A stretch of DNA of 14,760 bases. It comes from JAVEVH01 sp034005145 (GTDB lineage Bacteria; Patescibacteriota; Dojkabacteria; SC72). Numbering within the stretch: position 1 is the first letter of the stretch; every line of letters starts with the position of its first letter. Both the position numbers and the translations under genes were made by a program. The notes beneath the pieces were generated by a model, which saw only the letters and a program-made list of their open reading frames with translations, had not been told where the DNA came from and ran no database searches. Location: contig JAVEVH010000015.1 of NCBI GenBank assembly GCA_034005145.1, positions 1 to 14,760 on the forward strand, in the 5' to 3' direction. Of the stretch, positions 8,701-14,184 are shown piece after piece.

Positions 8701-9836
8701 CAAGGGTAGCGTATGGGACTAAACCAGGGGAATATTTTGAAGAAGAGGTTTCTAATTCTGACCAGGTTGTAGACCATGTTTTAACTATTAATAACCTTAG
8801 CCCTGGTACCCAGTATTACTATGTTGTTAAATGGACAGATGAGGATGGTAATATAGGTATTTCAGAAGAGGATACTTTTACTACTTCCCCTCCACCTACA
8901 ATTCAAGAACCAGTAGTAAGAAGTATTAGTTTAAATTCAGCATTAATAGAATTTACAACTAAAGATGCTGTAAAGGTACGTATACTGTATGGTGAAACCC
9001 CTGCATTTGGTGGAATGAAAGAGGTATATACTGGATCTCAAGAGGGTACACACAATGTAGAGTTAGTAGATATTAAGGATGGTACAAAATATTTCTATAA
9101 AATTAATACATTCGATATAGATGGATCTGAGTATGAGGGAGAGATGCATTCCTTTGAAACATTACCTAGACCAAAGATAGTAGAACCTAAGGTATATCAA
9201 GTCTCTGGGACAGCATCTGCTACTCTTCTTGTAGAGTGGAGTTCAAATACACCTGTTTCTTCTGTAGTAACCTACTATCCTACCTCTTCTCCAGAAAAAG
9301 CATTAGATGAAGTAAATGTTGCATTAAAGGGAGGGACGCATAGAATGGTATTACTAAATCTCCTTCCTAATACTCCATATTCAATAATTGTAAGTGGTAG
9401 AGACTTTATGGGTAATGAAGCTAGTAGTAATATTCTTAGCTTTACAACGGCTGTAGATACTAGACCTCCACAGATATATGATTTAGAGGTGTCTTCTGAA
9501 GTGCTAGGTTCTGGACAAGAGGCTACAGCTCAGTTAGTAATCTCATACAAAACTGATGAGCCTGCAACATCTCAAGTAGAATACGGAGAGGGTACTGGCA
9601 CAACATATGCTCAGAAATCTCAGGAGGATACAGTTCTATCAATTAACCATATCGTTATAATTTCGGGATTAACACCATCTAAGGTATATCATCTTAGAGC
9701 ACTCTCTAATGATAAAGAGGGTAATACTGGTTACTCCATCGATAAGGTTGTTGTTACAAATCCATCTACAGAAGCAGCATTTAATCTAGCAATAAATAAT
9801 CTAGTATCCATATTCTCTTTTTTAGGTAGAAATTAA
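2733..9836 (+). CDS. Giant secreted multidomain surface protein: kelch-like beta-propellers and fibronectin-like domains
   Basis: 2367 residues. Residues 1-33 are a Sec signal peptide: basic start, hydrophobic 15-30, cleavage likely after S-Y-A33. Module A has kelch-like repeats about 92-610, a beta-sandwich 616-704 and a fibronectin-like domain 710-815. Module B repeats this order: repeats 880-1428, sandwich 1435-1534, fibronectin-like 1538-1655. Further fibronectin-like domains follow at about 1658-1755, 1758-1857 and 1859-1955, then four domains like the purple acid phosphatase N-terminal domain (1961-2342; W/Y-x-T...V-x-Y-G). The repeat signature is F-Y/W-R/K-Y-x4-T-D/N-S/T-W, with RG in place of the kelch Gly-Gly. 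There is no LPxTG, dockerin or clear C-terminal membrane anchor, only a short hydrophobic tail (2349-2365). Such propeller/fibronectin proteins usually bind glycans or other proteins at the cell surface. The role is inferred; secretion and architecture are well supported. Confidence 0.88.
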   Translation: MLKELPLNKIKWTARIFLVSSFFVLLSIASSYAQTKEVSSIEDWNSGTFSNINLTQEGLGIELEADGSWNALMWRTPDKTISAGAAFTSDGTHVYVIRGLGDNLFWRYTPSTDSWENLRNLPYGVYLGSDLQYLNGYVYAIFGGYQKKFARYSIAEDSWEVLEDYPELVYQGASMTTDGTSIYSIAANNTQNFYKYTVETDSWGLLASTPATTRGGADLERVGDFIYTPRGVNTTTFYRYQISTNTWSTLANLPATMNDDVDITNANGYIYVARQNNTANFYKYEIATNTWSVLPDAPLTSRYAGVQYVSSEGYILFFRGNGDNRLWKFDINTDTFIGPVDPPSTLSTGSDMVFYNGDLYVLRGANSTTFYKYTVATNTWDTLANSPASFNDDVRGFTAGAYIYFLRGSNNNNFYRYNVASNTWETLATSPANSRYGSAIAYPGSGNYIYVTRGATTSDFWRYDTTTDTWDTSIANLPTGIVASYGSTLLSDGTDIFFTAGIGVKRMFKYTILTDSWEEISPLPFSPYYGTDTTYDGNGHILALAGNYKTDLWEYSISGNSWRKLGAFSPLGPTEIGNWTGASVVTDNSGTIYVSRGGARPEILTYTRNIDDYKNSGIWYSPIYNLEYVDSWTSISVTEVLAGDSATIIETRGSEDGVTWGNWTEISGGNIASEERKFLQIRVTLISSSDGSQTPTVEEISIEYASDINPPSSVTGGQGFSQEVAGVELEETEEYTFLNPMFTWEESTDSETSVLGYYVYFGSNASANPVDDGAFQTSNSYTVNKAIDVGTNYLRIVAEDILGNRSNASLVFTYIYQGVGPYLSLEVDNENLDGTLEEVQGVDDGIKLENISGGFWLQERLALPLTNLGYGAKNIAYISDSNKLFIPSGMNNRFFSYSITDNVWTELATAPNTIYYGGGVVGGPDGYIYAMRGNNSTDFWRYSIANNTWETSISSVPLTVGYGGSMVFDGKQYIYVLRGNNSDFFWRYDTFSDTWESLRKVDFGAPVDNVNNNVYTDGSLAIDRVNQLIYATQGNYLSGFSVYDINTDTWTILPSTPMLPNQGSSITYYAKTNSIYYTNGNYTPNVFRYDIDVQEWYEISSVPTDFRYGGGIHNVGDDLFAIRGGNTNGFYRYDIEKDSWSVPKTGIFGREFEGSTLFNTYYGSDILRGDGNNFYMMRGYYGDQFIRWNEQTGQTTRLANLPVGSYQGGSMGYDSVNNKIYLTGGVYDRGFFVYDIESNTWTEESDDKLLLAASNGSSMAYDGSQYMYLNRGGGTNTFYRYDTQGDAGSRWSSMTNIASTVSYGSELLLKEGYIYTLRGYNSNPNPFYRYDLSLNQWDNSLTSLPSNVSYESFLADGNDGNFYAIRGGNTSEFYKYSLSGDTWTRLPDFPGQINVGGAGESNMRNSIYVVSGNGTSTYSDALYTYIIESEDSGFVQEGEYISEVHDLTSVYRWGDIYVEADIETNSNISVETSTSQDSIEWNDWTPVSRERIVEGGYMYKINSPAFRYLKIRFTLLSGDGINTPLLSGYKINYYQDLLAPSNPESAGLQTFSEQGGESISSDTWYNHSNPYFEWAEDEEVLGATDGVNGSGVSGYYVYWGEESDAIPSEDGVLQDTNTFSPIDLVDSTTYYLRVQSVDNAGNTSEEVWQPFIYKYDSSPPGEVQSLSADPGGYTSNNNFTFNWEDAITEGSPIEEYCYITGVGQEQSEEICIEDTAISDIVAYKVGTNMFKVRAKDAAGNFGEYSSVQYFYVDSENAPAPPTNLQVTPQNSTANSFGFSWDPPLVGTYYGSQSNLSYLYSVNALPTEHSTSQTSLRYLNPGAYATLPGENVFYIVCKDEAGNVNYNDYTSVSFFANTVAPGIPINVEIADVSVKSKSSWRLAVSWDEPDDQGSGVAGYQIYRSIDGENFFMHSFTSGSSLVDSKLIQMTYYYKIKACDSTNNCGAMSEVVSLYPDGRYIEPAELIVEPIISGVTPKKASVSWITARTADSRVAYGTKPGEYFEEEVSNSDQVVDHVLTINNLSPGTQYYYVVKWTDEDGNIGISEEDTFTTSPPPTIQEPVVRSISLNSALIEFTTKDAVKVRILYGETPAFGGMKEVYTGSQEGTHNVELVDIKDGTKYFYKINTFDIDGSEYEGEMHSFETLPRPKIVEPKVYQVSGTASATLLVEWSSNTPVSSVVTYYPTSSPEKALDEVNVALKGGTHRMVLLNLLPNTPYSIIVSGRDFMGNEASSNILSFTTAVDTRPPQIYDLEVSSEVLGSGQEATAQLVISYKTDEPATSQVEYGEGTGTTYAQKSQEDTVLSINHIVIISGLTPSKVYHLRALSNDKEGNTGYSIDKVVVTNPSTEAAFNLAINNLVSIFSFLGRN
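2904..5180 (+). repeat. Large internal module, copy A (propeller + sandwich + fibronectin-like)
   Basis: Residues 58-816. It starts with a G-I-x-L-E strand and has eleven W-repeats at 105, 149, 193, 237, 281, 326, 370, 414, 460, 507 and 552 (period 44-47). Next come a half-repeat (591-607), a sandwich with S-E-D-G-V-T-W-G-N-W-T (653-663), and a fibronectin-like domain with GYYVYFG (756-762). It matches copy B in order and motifs. Confidence 0.75.
5250..7697 (+). repeat. Large internal module, copy B
   Basis: Residues 840-1655. It starts with G-I-K-L-E (845-849). Eleven repeats begin at 894, 939, 985, 1040, 1086, 1130, 1185, 1231, 1278, 1327 and 1373, followed by a half-repeat (1406-1428). 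The sandwich has Q-D-S-I-E-W-N-D-W-T (1476-1485) and the fibronectin-like domain has GYYVYWG (1594-1600). Spacing is looser than in copy A; repeats 7 and 9 lack the consensus Trp position. Confidence 0.75.
8619..9758 (+). repeat. Four tandem purple-acid-phosphatase-N-type beta-sandwich domains
   Basis: Residues about 1963-2342 of the giant protein. Each unit has a strand like SVSWITARTADSRVAYG (1979-1995), LIEFTTKDAVKVRILYG (2071-2087), LLVEWSSNTPVSSVVTYY (2165-2182) or LVISYKTDEPATSQVEYG (2268-2285). Each then has H-x-(V/I/M)-x-(L/I) and a Y-x-(V/I/L) strand. They lack the phosphatase catalytic domain, so they are structural or binding domains. Confidence 0.65.
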
Positions 9837-10231
9837 TGAAAGATAGAAAGATAAATAAAAAGAAAGTTTTAATATTTACATCCATATTAGTATTAGTTCT
9901 AATACTAATATCTATTCCCATAATTCTCTTAAATATTTCTGGTCGAAAAATGGAGAAATACTCGGAGATTACATTTGTTACACCTACAGATGCAATAGTA
10001 TTTTGGAAATCAGAGAAAGAAACTCTTGGGTATATAGAGTATAGTAGTAAGAAGTTTGGTAAAAGAGAGAGAGTGTTACAAACTAGTAGTGAGCCAGGTG
10101 AAGTACATGTAGTATTTTTAGAGAATATACCATTAGAGGGTATATATATTAGGAAAATAAATGAATCAGATAGTATCTTTTACTTCCAACCAATAGTTCA
10201 TATAAAGTATGAAAATAATGAAAGTGAGTAA
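9836..10231 (+). CDS. Small membrane-anchored protein with one extracellular beta-sandwich domain
   Basis: 131 residues. Residues 1-10 are Lys/Arg-rich and 11-34 form one long hydrophobic helix, giving a signal anchor with the C-terminus outside. The outer part (about 44-125) looks like one more domain of the type found four times at the end of the giant protein: T-P-T-D-A-I-V-F-W-K-S-E...L-G-Y-I-E-Y (49-69), then a V-H-V-V-F-L strand (90-95). The ATG overlaps the TAA of the giant gene by one base (TAATG), so translation is probably coupled. I infer a membrane partner, docking site or adaptor for the giant protein or the ABC transporter that follows; family unknown. It could also act as an accessory subunit of the permease. 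Its end overlaps the ATPase gene by 23 bases. Confidence 0.8.
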   Translation: MKDRKINKKKVLIFTSILVLVLILISIPIILLNISGRKMEKYSEITFVTPTDAIVFWKSEKETLGYIEYSSKKFGKRERVLQTSSEPGEVHVVFLENIPLEGIYIRKINESDSIFYFQPIVHIKYENNESE

Positions 10232-10970
10232 TAAATATAATAAAAATGAAAAGATACTTGTTGGTAATGGAATACAAAAGATATTTAAAGTAGGGAATAG
10301 TTTTGTTGAAGTTATTAAGGGAGTAGATATAACTATTAAGAAAGGAGAATTCGTTATTCTTTTTGGTTCTTCTGGTTGTGGTAAGAGTACACTCCTTAAC
10401 ATGCTACTTGGCTTAGAGGTTCCAACAGAAGGAAGTATAAAATTTATTGATAAAGAGCTATATGCATATGATGAGGATGAGAGATCTCAAATAAGGAAAG
10501 AGAATGTAGGTTTAATATATCAACAGCAGAACTGGATCAAATCTCTTAATGTTTTAGAGAATGTAGCTTTCCCATTAACTCTAAGGGGTTTCCCTGAGGA
10601 AGAAAGAAATAGTAAAGCCATTGAGTTATTAAAGATGGTTAATATGGAAGGCTCTATGCATCAAGCTCCTACAGAGCTCTCATCGGGTCAACAGCAGAAG
10701 GTTTCATTCGCAAGAGCACTAATCTCTAACCCAGTTCTTTTAGTAGCTGATGAGCCTACAGGTAACTTAGATTCAAAATCTAGTGAATACCTTATGAATC
10801 TTTTTAAAGAGTATAACGAGAAAGGTAATACAATTATTATGGTTACTCATGATTTAATATTCTTACCATATGCTACAAGAGCTGTTAATATGTCTGATGG
10901 TTTAATACTTAAAGAGTATTTAAGAGGAGATAAAGAGTTAGAGAAGTTTAAAATATTGAGTAGTAAATAA
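10209..10970 (+). CDS. ABC transporter ATPase, MacB/LolD/FtsE type
   Basis: 253 residues. Walker A GSSGCGKST (53-61), Q-loop YQQQ (104-107), signature LSSGQ (157-161), Walker B LLVADE (177-182), D-loop GNLD (185-188) and switch His214 are all intact, so it should hydrolyse ATP. The sequence type (G-N-L-D after ADEPT, short polypeptide) is that of the MacB/LolD/FtsE family, which drives FtsX-like permeases through mechanotransmission and does not pump substrate through a channel. It pairs with the permease directly downstream, whose ATG overlaps its TAA (TAATG). It overlaps the preceding gene by 23 bases. Starts at 10209 or Met4 (10218) are both possible, and neither has a Shine-Dalgarno site, consistent with coupled translation. 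Cytosolic, bound to the membrane via the permease. Confidence 0.93.
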   Translation: MKIMKVSNKYNKNEKILVGNGIQKIFKVGNSFVEVIKGVDITIKKGEFVILFGSSGCGKSTLLNMLLGLEVPTEGSIKFIDKELYAYDEDERSQIRKENVGLIYQQQNWIKSLNVLENVAFPLTLRGFPEEERNSKAIELLKMVNMEGSMHQAPTELSSGQQQKVSFARALISNPVLLVADEPTGNLDSKSSEYLMNLFKEYNEKGNTIIMVTHDLIFLPYATRAVNMSDGLILKEYLRGDKELEKFKILSSK

Positions 10971-13453
10971 TGGATTTAGAGAAGGAAGTAAAAAAGAAAA
11001 AAACATTTAAAGAAGTTATTGTATCTATACCCTCCTTTTTAAAAGAGAGTGTTAGGCAGATGGCCTTTCTTACGAAGTTCTTTATACTCCTATTCTTTGT
11101 TGTTATTAAATATGTTTTAAATAGATCTCCAAGGAGGAAGTTAGATAAACCAGCTAAGAGAAAAGTATTTGGTTTTGATTTCCTTCGTAAAAGATATGAA
11201 TCTGTGTATAGGTTTGTACTTAATGTGTTTGATAAAACAGAGCCATCAGAGGTAAAAAACGCTGATTTAATATTGTTGGCTATGAAGAACCTTTCTACAA
11301 AAAAGAATAGGACATATGTTACTATTGGGGGTATGGCAATAGGTTTTGGAGCGGTAATACTATTGCTATCTACGGGATATGGGTTTGAGAAATTAGTGGT
11401 ATCACAGGTAGCGAGTCTTTCTGAGATGAAACAGATAGATGTTAATATATCAAAGGGATCTCCCTTAGTATTTAATGAAGAAGCTATTACAAGTATTACA
11501 AGCATACCAAAGGTAGAAGCAGTTATTCCAATTGTTACCTCTGTATCAAAGATTACATATAATAATGCAGTATCTGATGTAATAGTATATGGAGTATCAA
11601 GTAGGTATTTTGAGGAAACAGGTATGTCTCCTATTTTGGGTAAAGTATTTTCTGATGACACTCAGAATATAAAGGGAAGTAATGAAGAAGAGGGAAGGGG
11701 GGAAGTTGCTGGTACATCCTCTATTCTTATTAATAAAAAAGATATAGGTGAAGAGGTATATAAAATTAAATACTCTATTAATCCTACTGTTTGGAAAGCT
11801 GTCTACTCTAAGGCAGATAGTAATTCAAAGATATTAGGATATACAAAAAGGGAAGCAGGTAAGCAGGAAGCTACAGAGGTATGGGGTAGTAAATATAAGG
11901 GTAGTGAAGAAAGGAATGCTATAGATATAGAAGGTAAGGAGTATAGTGTATGGGTTAAGGATGGTTTTGCCCTCTGGGAAAAGAAAGAGTGTTTTGAAAC
12001 TAACCCAGATTGTGTAGATAATGAATATATCGTTATTCGAATTACTGATGGACAGAATATACAAGAGGGATATATAACAGAAGAGGATTTAGTTATTGAG
12101 AGGTATGAACTAAGTAAGGGTAGCTCTTTTGAGGTCTATTCAGGTAAAGTAATAGAGAGTGTTGATTTTGGCATTAAGGATACTGACTATACAAACCTGT
12201 ATTTAGACACTTCAGAGGATTCTGTAGTTGTAAATATACTTGGTGATAAACTCTCTACAGGGTACAAAGGTTCTCTTCTATATGGAGATTCATATGGTAC
12301 CAATGGAGAATTTAATATTAAGAGTAGTAATGGTAAGGAGTATGGATATTGGATTAAAACAGATTTAGAGCTTTGGAGTAGTGAGGAGTGTGATACGGTG
12401 TGTGATGAGTATACTACTTCTAAACAGGGAGAGTTAGATAGAAGTACTACTGTAAGTGGATATTTTAAAGTTTCTGAGTTATTAATCTCTGAAGAGATAA
12501 ATGAGATTATTTATGGGAAGGTACTAGGAGATCAGGATAATGCATCCTTTATAGATTTAGAAGAGTTGAAAGAGTCTGATGATACTATAGATTGGGCAAC
12601 AATATCTTCAGAGTTGGGTGGAGTAGAGGAGGTTGATAAAGATATAAAGGAGATACCTGATAGTGCACAAAGGGTATCTTTAGTTAATACTGCGATGTTA
12701 AATCTTTTAGGTATTAGTGAGGATGATGCTGTAGGAGAGAAATTTGGTGCTACCATTATTTTTGATAGTAAGCTTTTTAATAGGAGTAACTATATTGTAG
12801 AATCTGAAGCTTTCGATATTGAAATAGTTGGTGTGGTATATGAGAGTAATTCTCCTACCTTCTATTTACCTCTTCAGGATATATTGGTTGATGGAATGGA
12901 AAATGTATCATCTATAAAGGTAATAGTTAAGGATACAGGAGATGTGGCTGGTGTTAGAGAGAGTATTGAATCTTCAGGCTTTCAGACCTCTTCAGTGGTA
13001 GATACAGTAGATAGTATCAATGAATTATTTGGTACATTAAGAATAGCTTTGCTAGTACTAGGTTTAATAGCTTTAGGGGTAGCTTCTTTAGGTATGTTTA
13101 ATACCTTAACAGTATCACTTTTAGAAAAAACTAGAGAGGTTGGTTTACTTAAAACAATGGGTCTTAAATCTAGTGAAGTTAAGATACTCTTCCTTGCAGA
13201 ATCTCTAGTAATGAGTGTAATGGGAGGTTTAGCAGGACTGTTATTGGGCTTTGTTGTTGGTAAATTGTTTAGTATCTTGATATCTGTTCTTGCTATTGCT
13301 CAAGGACGTGCTGCATTAGATGTAACATATATTCCTTTCTTACTAGGATTTGGACTTGTATTTATATCAGCCTTAGTTGGAATATTAACTGGTTGGTATC
13401 CAGCAGAGAGAGCAAAAAAGATATCAGCCTTGAATGCACTAAGATATGAATAG
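10970..13453 (+). CDS. FtsX/MacB-type ABC permease with a cysteine-bearing, duplicated extracellular insert
   Basis: 827 residues, longer than most stand-alone FtsX-like permeases (about 400). The core fits MacB/LolC: first core helix 116-139, a large extracellular domain 140-685, then three C-terminal helices (about 688-712, 742-775, 788-808). It has the conserved cytoplasmic stretch EKTREVGLLKTMGLK (719-733) and the C-terminal W-Y-P-A-E-R-A...A-L-R-Y-E. An extra hydrophobic segment lies at 31-50, followed by a basic linker. The extracellular domain has an insert with two SH3b-like copies, about 270-375 (C341, C348) and 404-508 (C474, C478), sharing the pattern GKEY-x2-W-[VI]-K-[DT]-x2-L-W. 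It works with the upstream ATPase; by family knowledge it converts ATP hydrolysis into movement of extracellular parts. I infer that its target is the giant protein or the cell envelope. It ends two bases from the convergent zinc-ribbon gene. Confidence 0.9.
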   Translation: MDLEKEVKKKKTFKEVIVSIPSFLKESVRQMAFLTKFFILLFFVVIKYVLNRSPRRKLDKPAKRKVFGFDFLRKRYESVYRFVLNVFDKTEPSEVKNADLILLAMKNLSTKKNRTYVTIGGMAIGFGAVILLLSTGYGFEKLVVSQVASLSEMKQIDVNISKGSPLVFNEEAITSITSIPKVEAVIPIVTSVSKITYNNAVSDVIVYGVSSRYFEETGMSPILGKVFSDDTQNIKGSNEEEGRGEVAGTSSILINKKDIGEEVYKIKYSINPTVWKAVYSKADSNSKILGYTKREAGKQEATEVWGSKYKGSEERNAIDIEGKEYSVWVKDGFALWEKKECFETNPDCVDNEYIVIRITDGQNIQEGYITEEDLVIERYELSKGSSFEVYSGKVIESVDFGIKDTDYTNLYLDTSEDSVVVNILGDKLSTGYKGSLLYGDSYGTNGEFNIKSSNGKEYGYWIKTDLELWSSEECDTVCDEYTTSKQGELDRSTTVSGYFKVSELLISEEINEIIYGKVLGDQDNASFIDLEELKESDDTIDWATISSELGGVEEVDKDIKEIPDSAQRVSLVNTAMLNLLGISEDDAVGEKFGATIIFDSKLFNRSNYIVESEAFDIEIVGVVYESNSPTFYLPLQDILVDGMENVSSIKVIVKDTGDVAGVRESIESSGFQTSSVVDTVDSINELFGTLRIALLVLGLIALGVASLGMFNTLTVSLLEKTREVGLLKTMGLKSSEVKILFLAESLVMSVMGGLAGLLLGFVVGKLFSILISVLAIAQGRAALDVTYIPFLLGFGLVFISALVGILTGWYPAERAKKISALNALRYE
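11777..12094 (+). repeat. SH3b-like extracellular insert, copy A, in the permease
   Basis: Residues about 270-375. It begins VWKAVYSKADSNSKILGY (274-291), which resembles the start of bacterial SH3 domains, and includes GKEYSVWVKDGFALW (322-336) and cysteines C341 and C348. The SH3b assignment is tentative. Confidence 0.5.
12179..12493 (+). repeat. SH3b-like extracellular insert, copy B, in the permease
   Basis: Residues about 404-508. It contains GKEYGYWIKTDLELW (455-469), aligned with copy A, and C474/C478 in the place of the copy-A pair. The N-terminal part is more diverged. Confidence 0.5.
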
Positions 13454-13455
13454 GG

Positions 13456-14031
13456 TTACTCTTTCTTAGTACTCTTTTTCTTTGTAGAAGCTTTTTTCTT
13501 AGCAGGTTCTTTCTTTACTGCCTTTTCCTTAGTAACTTTCTTTTCTACAGGTATAGCTTTAACTTCTAGAGCTAATACGATTTTTTCTAATTTCTCAATT
13601 ATCAAATCTAACTTCTCAATCTGTATATTATTCTTAGTACTTCCCTTACTTTCTCCATCATGAGAGTTACCTCTCTTTTCAAAACAGCTACTACAGTATA
13701 TTGGTTTGTCTGAGCTAGGTTTAAATGGTACTAAACATTTACTACCACAGTCATCACATATTGCAGAGTACATTCCCTTACCACCTCTATCTCCTGAATC
13801 TCTAAAATCTCTATCATCTCTTGAGTTTCTTGAATCTCTCCTATCTCCTCTATCTCTATCTCTACCACCACCCTGTTGTTCAAAGCAGCTACTACAGTAT
13901 ATTGGTTTATCTCCTGATGGTCTAAATGGTACTTTGCATTCTCTACCACATGCATCACATACTGCTGAGTGCATTGTTACCTGTCTATCAGAGTCTCTTC
14001 TATTACTATTATTTCTATTAAATCTTCCCAC
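13456..14031 (-). CDS. Double CxxC-x17-CxxC zinc-ribbon protein with Arg/Asp-rich linker and Lys-rich tail
   Basis: 191 residues from a GTG start. Two zinc ribbons: C25-x2-C28 ... C46-x2-C49 and C92-x2-C95 ... C113-x2-C116, each with exactly 17 residues between the pairs and an extra Cys (C32, C99). Both share V-P-F-[RK]-P-S-x-D-K-P-I-Y-C-S-S-C-F. Zinc ribbons of this layout are common small proteins in CPR bacteria, with unknown function. Between them lies a low-complexity Arg/Asp/Ser linker (57-84); after them a short coiled coil (127-148) and a tail of Lys/Ala/Thr/Ser (158-191) like a histone H1-type DNA-binding tail. I infer a nucleic-acid-binding protein in the cytosol. No Shine-Dalgarno site precedes the GTG, but a good promoter lies 25 bases upstream; Met20 is a weaker alternative start. 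It ends two bases from the permease gene, tail to tail. Confidence 0.85.
   Translation of the reverse strand: MGRFNRNNSNRRDSDRQVTMHSAVCDACGRECKVPFRPSGDKPIYCSSCFEQQGGGRDRDRGDRRDSRNSRDDRDFRDSGDRGGKGMYSAICDDCGSKCLVPFKPSSDKPIYCSSCFEKRGNSHDGESKGSTKNNIQIEKLDLIIEKLEKIVLALEVKAIPVEKKVTKEKAVKKEPAKKKASTKKKSTKKE
13678..13974 (-). repeat. Recently duplicated zinc-ribbon units
   Basis: The ribbon encoded at 13678-13773 repeats the one at 13879-13974. DNA identity is still visible, for example cagctactacagtatattgg at 13684 and again at 13885, about 200 bases apart. This suggests a recent internal duplication with a low-complexity linker of TCTCTATC-type repeats between the copies. Confidence 0.7.
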
Positions 14032-14062
14032 GTTATTACTAAAAAAGTTTAAATGGCTATGT

Positions 14063-14091
14063 ACTATATATCTTTATGGGGTAAATAACAA
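14063..14091 (-). promoter_or_regulatory. Promoter of the zinc-ribbon gene
   Basis: On the minus strand, -35 TTGTTA (14086-14091), a spacer of exactly 17 bases, and -10 TATAGT (14063-14068). The predicted start near 14056 gives a leader of about 25 bases to the GTG at 14031 and supports that start. Confidence 0.65.
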
Positions 14092-14127
14092 GGAAAGATA
14101 TATTATAAGTACATATTTGAGTATTGA

Positions 14128-14150
14128 ATCAGATGTTTAGTGTATCTGAT
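14128..14150. promoter_or_regulatory. 7-bp inverted repeat, candidate operator
   Basis: ATCAGAT (14128-14134) and ATCTGAT (14144-14150) are perfect inverted copies with centres 16 bases apart. They overlap the start of the -10 box of the right-hand promoter. The spacing fits binding by a protein dimer on one face of the helix; no binding protein is identified. Confidence 0.4.
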
Positions 14151-14155
14151 ATAAT
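14147..14155 (+). promoter_or_regulatory. Extended -10 promoter of the G-tract gene
   Basis: TGATATAAT (14147-14155) is a perfect extended -10. A TTGAAT at 14124-14129 is 20 bases away, too far for a normal -35, so the TG element probably compensates. The predicted start near 14162 gives a leader of about 23 bases with AAAGGA six bases before the ATG at 14185. Confidence 0.65.
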
Positions 14156-14184
14156 AGGGGGATATTTTAACAAAAGGAAAAATC

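Noticed and set aside
2733..9836. Catalytic purple acid phosphatase or galactose oxidase activity
   Set aside because: Only the N-terminal-type sandwich domains and propeller repeats are present; no metallophosphatase metal-binding motifs or copper-ligand set were seen.
10209..10231. A frameshift splitting one membrane protein and the ATPase
   Set aside because: Both products are complete on their own: one ends after a full beta-sandwich, the other starts before its first ABC strand. The 23-base overlap fits translational coupling.
10948..11661. A 237-codon open frame on the minus strand inside the permease gene
   Set aside because: It lies opposite a well-supported ABC permease with conserved motifs; its product is a Ser/Thr/Phe-rich low-quality translation with no recognisable domain.
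13706..14140. A 144-codon plus-strand frame opposite the zinc-ribbon gene
   Set aside because: Its Leu/Ser/Pro-rich product is the mirror of the Arg/Asp low-complexity linker; the minus strand has perfect CxxC-x17-CxxC pairs and a good promoter.
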